Part shown: positions 10,901 through 23,325 of the stretch, one piece after another
Layout of the letters: the number at the start of each line of letters is the position of its first letter
Position numbering within the stretch: position 1 is the first letter of the stretch
Assembly: GCA_006503535.1 (NCBI GenBank)
Contig: QYRS01000005.1
Coordinates: 62,001-126,000, forward strand
Direction of reading: 5' to 3'
DNA length: 64,000 nt
From: Arthrinium phaeospermum
Lineage: Eukaryota; Ascomycota; Sordariomycetes; Amphisphaeriales; Apiosporaceae
The notes under the pieces: model-generated
The model's database searches: none
The model's input: only the letters and a program-made list of their open reading frames with translations
What the model was told of the DNA's origin: nothing
Translations under genes and position numbers: made by a program

Positions 10901-12429
10901 TCACGCAGGCTTGGCGCCGGCAAGATACATCAGCAAAGAAGGCGACTTGCTTCGTCTTCTCTCCTTCTTGCGGACCCATTCGAACTCAGGCTCGAGATGT
11001 TTGGACCGGTGCTCCTTGTCTTTGATGGTCATGATAAGCTTGCTGTTTCGCTCCTCGCGGATGATTTTGGTGTGGCGCCAGAGCATGTCCTGCTCGGTCT
11101 CGGGTACCCAGCGTTTGATCAGGACGTATTCAGGGTCCTGTGGGCGGAGAAAAGGCACGTTAGTAATGGCCTCACAATGGCTTTTGCCGGGGATATTGTG
11201 GGAGGTGGGGACGAGAACGGGAGGGTTCGTGGTGTGTTTCCGACTTACATGATCCATCTGATAGTCCATGCCGTACACCCGCAGTGTTTCCAGCGACAAA
11301 TGCCTCCGCGCCATCTTGGTGTAAGTCGGGCGCTCGTGCTCATGCTGGACAGGGTATGGTTGAGGGTACTGCTGGGGGTACTGCTGAGGGTATGGCTGGT
11401 GGGTATAATGCTGGTGCGGCTGCATCGCCTCTTCCTTCTCCTTCTCCTTCTTCTTCTTCTCTCTCCTCCTTCTCGATCTTCTTGCCGGCGAGGATGGCGT
11501 TGATCTCCTTCTCGCTGAGGCCCGACTTGAGGAGCTGCTCCTGCATCTTGTTCTTATACTCGCGGTCGCGCTTCTCGGCCTCGACCTTCTCCTTCAGCGC
11601 ACGCTCTGCCTCATCCTTCTTGTAACGCTCGACGGCCTCCTTGGCCTCCTTGTCACGGCGCTTCTTCTCGGCGAGCGCCTCCTCCTCCTCCTTAAGGCGC
11701 TGCAGCTCCAGCTTCTGCTTGATACGACGCTCGTCCTCCTCGCGTTGCCGCGTGCGCCGGATCTCGTCGAGTTCCCTCTTGGCGGCGCGCAGCTCCTCCT
11801 CTTCCTTGACCGACTTGTGCACTCGGCGCTCGTCGGCATCGATCTTCTCCTTCAGCTTGATCTCCTGGAGCTCCTTCTGTACGTGCTCCAGGTCGTACTG
11901 GCGCCTTGACAGCTCCAGCTCGCGCTCATACTCTCGGCGCGCGTCCTCAATGCCGTCCCGCTCCCGGTCACGCTCCCGCTCCCTCGCGGTAGTAGGTAGA
12001 GGAGCCTGCCCGCGAGCGCGAACGGCGAGGGGCCGCCACCTGCAGTCGCCTCCGCCGCGATCCCGACGAGTACGAGTCAGAGTCGGACTCGGATTCATCT
12101 GAGTGGTTGTAGATGCGGTTGTTGATGATGACGGGAGGTCCGGCCTGCTGGGGTGCTTGTCGCGGTGGCGACGACATGGGGGAGCTGTCCCGACGAGAGC
12201 GACGGTCTCGGGAGCGGGAGCGGGTGGTCACGACGGTCCGCTCCTGCGTCGGCACCAGAAACCGGTCGCGCTGGTCTTCTTCCCAGTAGGGTCGGCGCTC
12301 CGCCGGCCGGGCTTGGACATAGTTGACAGGGTTTCGGGCTGGTGCAGGAGATCTAGCGCGATGGTGCTCGCGCGAGATGTGGACGTCGAAGTCCGAGTCA
12401 TCGTCGGAGTAGTTTCTGTATCTGCTCAT
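10901..12429 (-). CDS. Charged coiled-coil protein with SR-like N-terminus, function unknown
   Basis: The start codon at 12427-12429 gives MSRYRNYSDDDSDFDVHISR, followed by an Arg/Ser-rich region (about residues 10-145). A long Glu/Arg/Lys coiled coil of roughly 200 residues follows (about 11990-11430), then a PYPQQ repeat, and a compact C-terminal domain (YTKMARRHLSLETLRVYG ... PEYVLIKRWVPETEQDMLW ... FEWVRKKERRRSKSPS). An intron at 11138-11248 (111 bases, GTAAGT...CCCACAG) splits the last part; being a multiple of three it stays open when retained. Frame breaks of one base are needed near 11996-12002 and 11440-11470. The C-terminal domain and layout resemble a fungus-specific uncharacterised family, but I cannot name a function. 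RS-rich ends suggest a nuclear or RNA-associated protein; this is inference. Confidence 0.75.
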
Positions 12430-14791
12430 GGTGGGCAGTGGTAGCGGCAGTGGCAGCAGAAGCAGCCAGCAGCAGCTAATATGTGAGTTTGTACAACTAT
12501 GTGTAAGTGTAACCCCACACAAAATCCACCCGAGTCAAATCAGAGGCGGTTTTATTTGGAGCTGAAGCTCGTGATCACAGTAAGATGATCAGATTTGGCA
12601 AAGGTAAGAGGAGATTGGGTTGGGTTGGGGGCAGTGAGGAATGAAAGAAAAAGAATGTCAGCAATAGGGTCAGAAATCCCATAAGCGGGGTGCCACTGCC
12701 CATTTATCAGGCCAGAGCCAACAGCGGACAGACAAGCTGCATAACACTTACATACCCATACTTGACACACTCACGCTACCGGCATGACTGGTCTTCTTGT
12801 CTGGGAGGGAGGGAACGGCAGGCACCTTGCGCCACACGATATGCAGCAGAAGGTCCCTCATCTTACTGTCCTGCATGAGAATAGTACCGGTACTATGGAT
12901 GGCCATTACGGCTGGCGCCTGAGTCTAAGGGCGACAGGGCAAAACCGCCTGGTCTCCTGGCCTCCCACCTCCCTCCCCTCCTCCCGTCTAGCCAGTAAGT
13001 ACTCTAGCCTCTCTCACTCACTCACTCACTCCCAATGTCGGTATACATACATAGGCGAGCGAGCAGGGGTGGGGCGACGATCGGGTGGCAGACGCACCTA
13101 CATACATGCCATATGTACATGCCTGCCACCACACACACACATAGACCACGCCCAAAACTTCAGCTTTGTTGGCTGGCTGGATGGATGCACTGGGATGCAA
13201 CGGGCCAGGGGGTGGGCGAGAGGCCCTATCAGAAGGCCGGGAGAGGCAAAAGAGGCGGCGCAAGGTGGTACGTCTCTCGTAAGGAGCTCTAGTCAGAAAC
13301 GGACTCACCAGGTCTTAAGTTACTGGCTAAGGTCCCAAGGTCCCAAGATAGTGCATCCTGGGTGAGAGGTGAGAGGTGAGAGAGGAGCTGGGGGCCCAAA
13401 AATAGCTTCTTCCTGCGTGAGCGCTAGCGAAGAAACCCAGCAGGAAGGGCTGAGTTGTTGTAAAGTAGCGCGGCGAGTGGGGAAGCTGGCAGGAGCGGAC
13501 GCACGCAAAGACGGGCAGCAAAGCGAAGCCAAGACCCAATCATGGAGGGGTCAAATTTGGGGGCTGGAAAGAGCCGTGAGCAATGAGCTTGGCCTTCTGC
13601 ACCTGCCATGTTCGCGACATTTGGAGCCATTGGAGCCATTGGAGCCATTGGAGCCATTGGAGCCATTGGAGCCATTGGAGCCTCTGGCAGAACCTCTGGG
13701 GCCTCTGGGGCCTCTGGAGCCTGCTGGAGGGGCCGACTTGGTGAGTTGTTGCTGTCTCGACCGGCGACTCGTAATGTCATTAATAATGCCTACCAGTGAG
13801 AGAAATCCTGGCTATCAATCCGCATGCTTGATGCCTCGCTAATGTATGCGGAGGGGGTAATTCTGCATGTAGGTACTACTAGATTCATACTTGTAGACCG
13901 CTCAGTAAGGAGAGCAGGGCAGAAAGCAGAGCAGACAACAGACCGTCTCACAAGGCTGATGCAGAGTTAAAACGGCGTCGCATGCCGGCGAGCCCGTGAC
14001 CTCTCCGCCACAAACGATGGTCAATAAGTTTCGCTGGCGGCCTGATTGAAAACGGAGAGAGATTGGGTTGAGAGACACTCTACGGAGTACGGAGTACAGA
14101 AATCTAGACCGGCACTTGGTGCTTGGGGCATCGTTCCTTTCTTGGTGATACTACTTGTACCTGTCACTGTGTCTCTTTCCCCTCACTCACTTGCTCATTT
14201 TCGTGTCCCTCCGGATCTGAGACCTACCCGCTGGCTGCATGGTGTCCACGTGCCGCGTAGCCGTCATCCTATTTTGTACAAGATAAGCACTTGCACAATT
14301 TACAGTGGTTTGCTGGGAGCTGGCAAGCTGGGCGAATCGCTTTGGGACAAGCAAGGGTTATGGGTGTCTCCATCTGCTTGTTGCATATTGACCGACAGAT
14401 TCGATTGATAGGAGCTATGCTGGTGATGGCGAGGCGTCCCCCACCCACTCTATGAGGACTTCATGCCCTCGTCAAACTTGTAGACTGGCAGCGCGAACTG
14501 TAACTTCCTGGCCGTAATGAAACGGGAACACATGAACCTGTTTGCTTGCTTGCTAACTCCTCCTCCGCCAAGAGCGTGGTTTGCTGCACATGCGAGCGCG
14601 GCTTGATACATTCTTCAATCTCATCATGCACCCCAGCAGTACTACCGTGATAGGTTTGGCAATCCATATACCGCTGGGTAGGGCGTGACGAACGAGACGG
14701 GAGCTCAGGTGTTTGCTCTCCTTGCTTGACCGAGTGCTGTCGGGGCGCTTGATTGCGCTCCGTCCAGTAAGTAAGTAGCAGCCATCCCATC
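12430..14791. other. Intergenic region with low-complexity tracts
   Basis: No coding signal I trust. It holds a (CACT)n tract about 13014-13031, CA-rich DNA about 13131-13145, a TACGGAGTACGGAGTAC motif near 14090-14106 and a nonamer minisatellite (separate entry). Confidence 0.55.
13619..13725 (+). repeat. Nonamer minisatellite (TTGGAGCCA)n with diverged tail
   Basis: About seven uninterrupted copies of TTGGAGCCA run from 13621 to about 13683. Related nonamers follow (CCTCTGGGG, CCTCTGGAG). Because nine is a multiple of three, all frames stay open through it and give spurious tripeptide repeats (LEP, GAI or MAP). Confidence 0.85.
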
Positions 14792-15330
14792 TCACGAGGC
14801 CGCTGCAGCACTGCCCCGGAGCATTCTGTCAATGTGCTCCTTGCTGTTCTTCTGGGTGATTTCGAGCGACGTCAGCTTCTTGCCGAGCCCCTCGACATCC
14901 TTCTGCGCATTGGTGATCTGGCTGTCCAGCTTCTCGTTGAGGTTCGAGACCGGCAGTGCCACGAACCTGTTTGCTCTCTCCGTGGTTAGCAGGTCCGGGA
15001 GGGTAGAGCTAAGCTGGTGCATCAACGTAAAACGTACATCTTGCCCACGCCTTCGTAGACGCCGGTGTCCTTGGGCAGCGACGCGATCTCGCTCTTGGTC
15101 AGCTGCGCCATCCGCATCTCCCGCTGCTTCGAGGCCTGCTGAGTGCGGACGAGGGCTATCTGCTGCTGGGCCACGACGGACTGGGTTTCAATCTCCCGCA
15201 CCAGCTGATTTCACGGGCAAAACACATTCGGTCAGTTGGGTGGTTTTCTTTTGGATGCTGTGGCCATATTTGAATCAGGCTGTATCGGGAGGTGTCATAC
15301 CTTCTGAAGCGCCTCATTGGAGATCGACAT
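14792..15330 (-). CDS. PFD1: Prefoldin subunit 1
   Basis: Prefoldin is the hexameric cochaperone that delivers unfolded actin and tubulin to the CCT chaperonin; subunit 1 is one of its beta-type subunits. Three exons (15301-15330, 15038-15204, 14792-14966) with introns of 96 and 71 bases join to 123 residues, the usual size. The protein starts MSISNEALQKLVREIETQ. Its middle, around KSEIASLPKDTGVYEGVGKM, is the beta-type hairpin region. It ends in the second helix (LTSLEITQKNSKEHIDRML). The frame is intact across all joins. The other prefoldin subunit in this window (subunit 5) lies about 15 kb away. Confidence 0.93.
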
Positions 15331-15954
15331 CTTGCACGCACAACCAAATATCTGTCCTATACGATTTCCGGGTATCTGTGTTATTGGGGGTTGCGTGAGG
15401 CTCTATCTATTGACGAGGCAGATGATGCATGTGGTGGTGGTTTTGTTGGTGGGGTTGCTGGTCTGGTAGCTTAGCTGCAGACAGTGTATCGCGCCGTGCG
15501 ATGTGTATCTTGCGCACTGTCCTGATGTCACTCCTTGCTCGAGCATCTATGAGCATATTCACTGAGCCCAAGTGTCCATCGTAACAAACGGCAATAAAGC
15601 ATTGCAACTGCTCAATTCCCTTCCTATGCTGCGTTTGGTTCAGTTTGATGGTATTATGCCGTTTATACTCTTATTGTGTTTTTGTCTCGTCCGACCTGTA
15701 AACCCCCAAACTATAGCTCTACCAAGTTCTATATATCGGTGTCAAGGAAATCTATAGATGGGTATACAGTTCCTCTATACTCTTGTTGGCTTATATCTCT
15801 ATCCCTGCCTCTAGTAGATAGCACACAAACGGCCCATGGCCATCCCGCCTTCAACTCCGTTTATATTCTCTGCGTGTGGCCAGCATGCTCTTGTTATAGG
15901 GGCTCTACCCCTTGCTTCCAATCACCTAGTCGGCGATTGCGATTGGAGAATCGT
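15331..15954. other. Intergenic region
   Basis: Upstream of prefoldin subunit 1 and downstream of the ceramidase gene. No gene is seen. Confidence 0.6.
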
Positions 15955-17261
15955 TCACTGATGCTTCTTGGATGTTGTGCCGTTCTGGCCGATGTGACCG
16001 TTCTTGAGCTCTTGAATGGCAACAACTTCAGGCATCCGCCACAAAGAGGGCCATTTCAGCTGGAACTTGTCTTCGTCTCCGTCAAGGCAGCGATGGATCC
16101 ATACACGCCAGGAGATGTAGTAGTAAGCTAGTCATTGAAGTCAGCCAGCAACCCGAGATCTCCCAGAGAATGTGCACCGGGGGGGCTTCAACAAAGCAAA
16201 TGGTCGCAGCGAAGGTTACTTACCACCAATTCCTGTCATCAGATGCCACCAGGCGTGGCCCTCTAGCAACACGGCGAGCGGAAGCCCAATCTGGCGTCTC
16301 CATCTGGTAATGGTTTGGCAGTATATGTTGTCCAGGTTCCAGGCCAAGAATCCTCCCAAGAAGATGGTGAGACCTGTGTCAGAAAGGTCAGGATGAGCAT
16401 ATACAGATATGGTTTCGGATTACTGACCCGTGATGACCATAGCCCACATCTCGTTGACAGTGGCGTCGGCTGACGGGATGGCGGGGTTCGGGCCCTCTTC
16501 TCTTGCCGCGCCTTGAGAGCCGGTCGTACTTGTTTCTCGATGATGTACATGTTGGAGAATACAACAATGGCAGTCAGGATGCCGTACGCATCCTGATGGA
16601 ACTGGGGATCTTTGGTGCGGTAGTATCTCTCTGTGATGTAATAGGAGAGGCCGAGAAGAGCCACACCCAGCACAGCCGAGACACCCCTGCTTCTCCCATA
16701 GGAAAAGGTCGCATAGCACATGAAGCATGTTGTATAGATCATGGAAAGCTCGTCGACCAACTGCATGGGGTCTAAGCTCGGCTAGTTAGACCGGGGATGC
16801 CGTTGTACGACTCGCCCTGGGCGATGAGTGAGATCCGGACGGAAACTTACATTTCAGGGTGGCGTGGAAGAAGGTCGAGCCAAAACCGACCACTGTGTAG
16901 CCCATGAAGGCGACAAAGAATATCCAAGGGTGGGAATATTTGATGCAATCTCTTATGCCTTTATATCCTAACCAGATGAAGAGGGCATTCGTTACGGTCT
17001 TTTGCAGAGCGAACGACGTTCATTAGCTTGACTGACCCCGTCGTCGGCTGTCCAGGCCACTTACATTGCAAACCTCGGCGACATAATGGTTCATCACATA
17101 GTCCTGCAGGGATGATCAGTACCGAATAGGGGCATACTAGTCGGGATATAGATGCGTGTACTTACCTCTTCGCAGAAATTCAGGGTTACGGTCTTTTCTC
17201 CCCACCAACCCTCGAGCCCCGGCTCTCGGTAGGGTATTCCAAGAGAGAAAAGAGCATCCAT
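15955..17261 (-). CDS. Alkaline ceramidase (YPC1/YDC1/ACER family)
   Basis: This multipass ER/Golgi hydrolase splits (phyto)ceramide into a sphingoid base and a fatty acid. Six exons are supported: 17166-17261, 17065-17103, 16851-16998, 16428-16771, 16224-16373 and 15955-16127, with introns of 54-96 bases. The N-terminus GWWGEKTVTLNFCEEDYVMN carries the family's calcium-site residues (W, E, N, E). The metal-binding histidines sit in GSTFFHATLK and in LEGHAWWHLMTG. Seven hydrophobic helices are spread over the length. There is one frame break near 16495-16505, where the frame must shift from the KARQEKR reading to EEGPNPAIPSADATVNEMWA; otherwise it is complete, ending in the stop at 15955-15957. 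All catalytic elements are present. Confidence 0.92.
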
Positions 17262-19290
17262 CGTAGGCGGTTGCTACTGCTGCTGCTCAATGTGCAGATG
17301 CGATGATGTGAGTTTTAGCACGGAGGGTGAGACTGGGGATCCCTGATAGCGTAAGCTCGGTAGGGAGCCTTGTTCCTGTGCCGTCTACCTATACTACAGC
17401 AAGCCAAACAAACAGCACCGGCAGTAGAGACAGACTGGTCTCTCAAAGTGGCGGCTTGGTTTTGGACTTGGAAACAAGGAAACGGGTTTCCCTGCGTCGG
17501 CTTGAGTTGTTGGCGCCGAGGCCGCGCGAGAAAAAAACAGAGCGGGCGGGAGTGTGTTGCGTGCCCCGGAGGAATTGCAGAGGCTCTAACTTTACAGTTT
17601 ATGGACTCTAGTTCCGTTGGGCTTTTCAAACCATTGACTCAGCAAAACGGCGGCGGAGAGGTACATAGGAAGTCAATTGTTCGATATGGCATCAGAAAAT
17701 GAAATATATATGAGGTTTCGCTATGAACCGAGGCATCCGACGCGGGCACATGTATGGCAGGACAAGTAAGTACAAGTAAGTAGGTCATGTCTGGTAGTTG
17801 CGGGCCCTGTTTGTGTCAAACCTGACTTGACCGATTGCGTACCTAAGGAAGCAGACTCCAGGCACGGAGACACGGCAGACTCCAGTCTCTAGCCCAGTCC
17901 TGGTTCCAGTGAAAAAGGCATTCATTTGGTCAAACCAAGTCGCCGATGTAAGAGGACCAATAGATCGTCATCAGCGTATCTGCTAGGTTGCTTACATCAG
18001 GCGTACTATATGCAAGTGTAGGCGGTAGGTATTCTTCAAGACCATGCATAATACGTACGTAGCTTTTTTCTGTTTTGTTTTCTCCCCGTCCCCCTTTGCA
18101 TATCGGGAGGACAATTTACATACTTATGGGACCCCAACCCAGCTAGATTAACTCGTTCGATTTGATGTAACGGACCACCTTAACGGGTACATCAATGTAG
18201 GTAAACCCGGCAGCCTGGCCTACAATTTGTACCAAAATCAATTCTGGTGGATGGTTTTTGCGTCATTCACGAGCACCGATATGATATCTACATGTTTGTG
18301 CACGCTCCCATTGAATGATCAAAAGGTGCCGACGTCGTTTCGACGACGACCGACTCTATGTACTGCGGCAGGACTACCTACCTAGTTGATGCGTCCAGCT
18401 TTAGGTAGTGTCTGCTTCTCGGCTTGACATCCGGAGCATGAAGCATGAGCCTCAAAGGCTCCAGCTCCGTACTCCGTGCATTGCTCACGTACTGCAGGTC
18501 ACCAGGCCGCCAGTGGTGAGTGAGGTAAGTAGACAGATACCTTAGGTACTTAGAGATATCCATTACCTAGTATGTAGGTGAAGTATGTCTTGGTGAATAC
18601 CTACGAGAATTCTCATCTCAGTCAGCCTGGACTTGGCTGCTTGGCCTTCAGCCCACAGCTCGCAGCACTAAGACCCAGGCTGCTAGCACGGCCAGGTACC
18701 CATCAATTTGTAGAAAGGGTACGTACCAAACGTGGGAAAAGTCACGTCAGTCCGGTATTGACCTAATAAACCAAAGTACCTGACAACTTGGATGGTAGAT
18801 TGACGAGACCAGGCAGCCAGTGAGTTATTGCATTTACACCCGACAGCTTCACACGAGAAGCAGAGCAGTGCATGCCGCTCACTCTGGCCGGAACTGGGCA
18901 GTCAATTGTCTGTTTCATCACAGGGGATTTCGAGGGGAGGGAGAGTGCGCAACGTGTTCTCGGTACCGGTTCCTGGGACACGCAATCGCACCCGGCCGCA
19001 ACGTAAGACCACTTGCAACTCGCTTGTCAGAACTTTGAGGCCAGCAAGACATTTTCAGATCATCGTGACACACGTTGGCCTCGCACACGCTGGACCACCT
19101 GAGCCCTGAGCCCGGCCAACTTCCAGTCCCACCTCTGATCCGGCTCCTATAAACGATGCGCCGCTATTGCAATCGACCTTGTTCGCCTACGATCCTTGTA
19201 CATGACGCCAACTAATACGACGCACAAACCACGGCACTTTCCCAGTACCATCCAGGCACCCGGTCTGGAGCCGAGATAAGAGTCGTCAGC
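17262..19290. other. Intergenic region, divergent promoters
   Basis: 2 kb between the ceramidase (leftward) and the TMF1-like gene (rightward). It is rich in short TACCTA/TAGGTA tracts. I find no coding region. Confidence 0.6.
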
Positions 19291-21944
19291 ATGTCTGCTC
19301 CAGCAAAATCCTCGAAATGGGGCTCCTTCCTGTCCCAGGCCGTTGCCAATGTCGAATCGCGACTCGACAACATCCTGGCCGAGGAGGAAGCCAACGGGAA
19401 GGCATCGTCGCAACCGCCTTCGCGCCCTGCGTCTGCAGCGTCGACAAACAAGACCACCACAACCCCGGCCAAGACGGCCAATGATAGACTTCAGGAGAGA
19501 CTGGCGAGGGCCGTTGCCGCCAAAAATGCTGCCTCGGCCGGTGGAAGCCCTCGCTCAGAGGCGTCGCCTGCTCGAACGCAACGGGCCAGCCTCGAAACCT
19601 CTTCCGCGAAACAAAGTCCCCGTGCGAGCGTGGATCTTGCCGGCGCAGATTCCGCCTCACAAGCGCCGCGATCCAGCCCATCGAAGGATGACCCCAGTAC
19701 GACTAAAGATGAGATCAAACCTGGAAAGGAGGAAGACAAGTCGCAAACAACAACACAGGCATCCAATGTCCCGGTAACCCCGCAAGAGTCTCCGCGGCCG
19801 TCGGTCCAAGAAGAACGCCCGGAGAGCGGCGAAACGCCAGCTATCTCTGCACGTCACAAGAGAAACGATACGGTCTCCATCAGCGTTGCGGCAAGCGAAA
19901 GAATGGTATCCTCTCTGGACCTTTACGAGAAGCGGATACACGAGCTAGAAAAGAGGCTGGAGGAGACTCAAACACAACACCAAGAGGAGCTCCATAGTCA
20001 AGTCGAACAAGTAGACGCCCTGCAAGCCAAATTGCAGTACCTGGCCCGTGAAGCAGCAGAGTCGGCGCGGAAAGATGCGTCCTCTGCGCCAGGCGGCAGC
20101 CCGGAAAAGAAATTGGCGGAGAAAGATCAGCAGATCGCAGGCTTGCTGGAAGAAGGCCAAAAGCTTGCGGGTAACGAACAAAAACTTCGCGCTGTTATCA
20201 AGAAACTCCGTGTCCAGATAGCTGCCGACGAGAAAGAGGCTAACGAGCAGAAGATGTGGCGCGCCAAAACAGAGCAGGAGCTCAGTAGCCTTCGCGATGC
20301 TGTACATGCTGCCGACGGGGTGAAAAAGGCCAATGACGAGTCGCAAAAGACCATTGCCCAGCTGAAGAAGGACATGGACAAGCTGAAGTCTACCATAGCT
20401 TCCAAAGATGCGACAGTAGCAGAGTTGAAGTCCCAGGTTCAGGAGGAATCGGAGCGAGCCAAGAGCATGGCAGCCAAGGTCAATGACCAAGTCCGAGAAG
20501 CTGGCCAGGCGAAGATCAAAGAGCTAGAGGAGGCCGTGGCGACCCTAGAAGTAGAGAAAAATCTCTTTGCGGACAGAGCAAAGGCACAAGCGGCAGAGCT
20601 GAAGGAAAAGTCCGAGAGGGCATCTGAGCGAGCACGTGTTGTCGAGCTGGAGCTGAGAGGAGAGGTGCAGGTGCTTGAGAGCAAACTGGAGGCTCTTCGC
20701 GCCACAGCCGAGGAGGCCTCGTCAGGGGCTGTCGGTGATGCACAGGCTAAGCTTCTTCGCCAGATCGAGACGTTACAAACACAGTACTCGATAGCAAGCG
20801 AGAACTGGCAGGGCATGGAAGCATCGTTGGTAGCGCGAGCTGCCAGCCTAGAAAAGGAAAGAGACGAGGCGTTGAAACGGGAGTCGGAGATGCGGAGGAA
20901 GGCTCGCGAAGCAGTAAGTCTACAAACTCACCTCGCCACCCCCGTTTTCACCTAATTTGCACAACAACTAAAACCCGTCTGCAGGCTTCACGCGCCAAAC
21001 GCCAGGAGGAAGAACTAGAAGAAGCCAAGACGAAGCTTCCCAGTGTGCAAAAAGACTTGTCTGATCACCAATCCCAAATAGAGTCCCTCCGCAAGCGGGC
21101 AGAGGAAGCCGAGGCTGCGTTAGCCGAAGCAAAAGCCGACTTCGAAAAGCAGAAATCGACCTGGAAGGAGGAGACGCTGGACAGGGCAGGGGCCGATCGC
21201 CGGCCATGGTTGGATGAAGTTGCCCTCCGAAACAACAACAGCCGGCCAGCGTCGCCATTACTCTCAGCCACACAGAGAACCTTCAGTACCGATTACCTCG
21301 GCCTGCAAAGCCTGTCTACTAAATTCCGCAAGCCCTCTGCACCGTCGAGTAATGGAGACCCCCTCTCGATTGAGCGCCCGCTATCGGCCCGGAGGCCCTC
21401 GCACCAGCCTCCTTCACGGCCCTCGATCTTATCAGGCCCCCCTCGGCTCACTGGGACCCCACCACCGTTGCTCGGCGAGGAGCTGGTGAGGTCGCCCACC
21501 GGGACCCCGCATCCCGGTCTCGAGCGCGAGGATTCGTTTGACAACATGGAGACGCCGACCTCGCCTCACAACATGATGCAGGACGTGGTCTCCGTCTCGA
21601 CCGCCGGCGCGGGCCCGTCGGTGCAGCTCGTGGAGAGGATGAGCGCCGCGGTCCGGCGGCTCGAGAGCGAGCGGGTGGCGGCCAAGGAGGAACTGGCGCG
21701 CATATCGGCCCAGCGCGACGAGGCGAGGGCCGAGATCGTCACGCTCATCAAGGAGGTCGAGTCCGGCAAGACGGCGACCAAGAAGGTGGAGGATCTGGAA
21801 AAGGAGGTGGCGGAGATCAACGATAGATACCAAACCACGCTGGAGATGCTCGGGGAGAAGAGCGAGCTGGTCGAGGAGTTACGGGCTGACGTCGACGACG
21901 TCAAGGCCATGTACAGGGACTTGGTGGAGCGTACAATCAAATAG
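19291..21944 (+). CDS. TMF1/Sgm1-type golgin, long coiled coil
   Basis: TATA-element modulatory factor (TMF/ARA160, yeast Sgm1) is a coiled-coil golgin that binds the Rab6/Ypt6 GTPase at the Golgi. Exons 19291-20913 and 20985-21944 with a 71-base intron encode about 860 residues without any frame break. The N-terminus (MSAPAKSSKWGSFLSQAVAN) matches the short amphipathic start of this family. A Ser/Pro/Ala-rich linker follows to about residue 190, then heptad coiled coil over about residues 205-640. A Pro-rich stretch follows, and the C-terminal conserved domain runs from about VERMSAAVRRLESERVAAKE to AMYRDLVERTIK, which corresponds to the Rab6-binding TMF domain. It fits functionally with COG8 in this window, though the genes are not adjacent. 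Confidence 0.88.
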
Positions 21945-22071
21945 TTGTAGTAGTAGAAGTAGAGGTGCCTTTGTTTATTACAGCCAGCCAACGCCATGAT
22001 ACCTGACTCCATCCAGACTACCACAGCTGCCTTTGATGGTACCTAGTCGCTTACCCCTTGCGAGATCTTAC

Positions 22072-23325
22072 CTATAACTCAATGCCCTCATTCTCCGCCT
22101 CGCGTTCGATGTACTTGCGCACCTAGATTCGCCAGGAGCTTTAGTCGCGGTCTACCGTCAAAGTGTGGGTAAAAACTGGCTAGAACTTACTTCCTTGTCT
22201 GGGGCAAGATCGAGAGCTAGCAAGCCGTCCGAATCACGCTTGTCGGTGTCGGCTCCCGCCTTCAGCAGTGCTACAGCAGTGGCGCCTATATATGACATAT
22301 CAAGTCTTAGCAGAACAGAAACCCCCGTCTTTCCTTTCCTTTCGTGGTATTTGCACGTCCGGGGATGTCATGTTACGTACCGTGTCCCTCGGCGACGGCG
22401 TGGTGCAAAGCCGTGTAGCCCGAGCTGTCGGTGGCGTCCAGGGGGCTCTTGTTCTTGATGAGTAGGTTCACCATGGGCACGGAGCCGACGGCGGCGGCCC
22501 GGTGCAGCGCGTACTGGCCGCGCTTGTCTCGTACCCGGGCCGAGGCCGGGGGTTTGCTCTCGATCAGCAGGCGGGCTACTTCCAGGTTGCTTTTCGACGC
22601 CACGAAGTGCAACGCCGTCTGGGTTGGTGGGTTATGTAAGTATCTTGCATGAATTCACGCCCCTACACGACTTGCTGTCGGGGCGAAGGATGTACGTACT
22701 TGGCCATTGTGGTCTGTGTATCGTGTTAGTTCAAGTTCGCCTGACATACTAGATGGGAAATATATAAAATATATATCCTCAGATGACGATGATGGCCGGG
22801 ACTCACTAGTTTGGTTGACGTCGGCGCCTCTCGAGAGGAGGAGCTCAACCAGCTTTTCGTTATCCTTGACACTGGCCGCAATCATGAGGGGGGTCCAGCC
22901 AACATCATCCTGACGACAGGTTTCTCTTTAATCAAAGCCACCCAGAAGAAGGAATTGGGGAGGGGGGTCTCACCTCTACGTCCGGGTCGAAGTCCTTCTG
23001 TTGTGATAGCAGTAGAACGATCTCGAGCTGGTTGGAGGAAGCAGCCCAGTGGATGGGCAGACGGCCGTCGTCGTCCTTTTTGCGTGCTTGCTTTGGGTCT
23101 GCCTTTTTTGGCGACGATGATACGGTTCAGCACTCCGATGACGAAAAGAGGTCTTCTGACTGGCTTATAGTACGCACATTCAACAAGGCCTCCACGACCC
23201 TCACTACGAAATCGTGTTAGTGACAATACGGGCATGTGAAGAGCAGAGAGTCAAAGGGGTGGTGGCAACGTACACTTTCCCTCACGGGCTGCGGCGTGTA
23301 GTGCATATTTTGTGTCGTTATCCAT
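22072..23325 (-). CDS. NAS6: 26S proteasome assembly chaperone Nas6/gankyrin (PSMD10), ankyrin repeats
   Basis: Nas6/gankyrin binds the C-domain of ATPase Rpt3 during assembly of the 19S regulatory particle. Eight exons join without a frame break to 233 residues: 23276-23325, 23178-23199, 22974-23102, 22807-22909, 22700-22713, 22381-22618, 22191-22285, 22072-22122. Two exons are tiny, 22 and 14 bases. The product is made of about seven ankyrin repeats, for example DDVGWTPLMIAASVKDNEKL, NHNGQTALHFVASKSNLEVA, DKRGQYALHRAAAVGS and DSSGYTALHHAVAEGHG. Length and repeat order fit Nas6 (228 residues in yeast). Assignment to Nas6 rather than another small ankyrin protein rests on length and overall sequence. 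Confidence 0.87.

Noticed and set aside
11641..12102. Ser/Arg-rich frame on the plus strand
   Set aside because: It is the antisense shadow of the Glu/Arg-rich coiled coil encoded on the minus strand.
13369..13842. Frame with LEP repeats over the minisatellite
   Set aside because: The period of nine keeps every frame open, flanks show no coding character, and the opposite strand gives an equally open MAP repeat.
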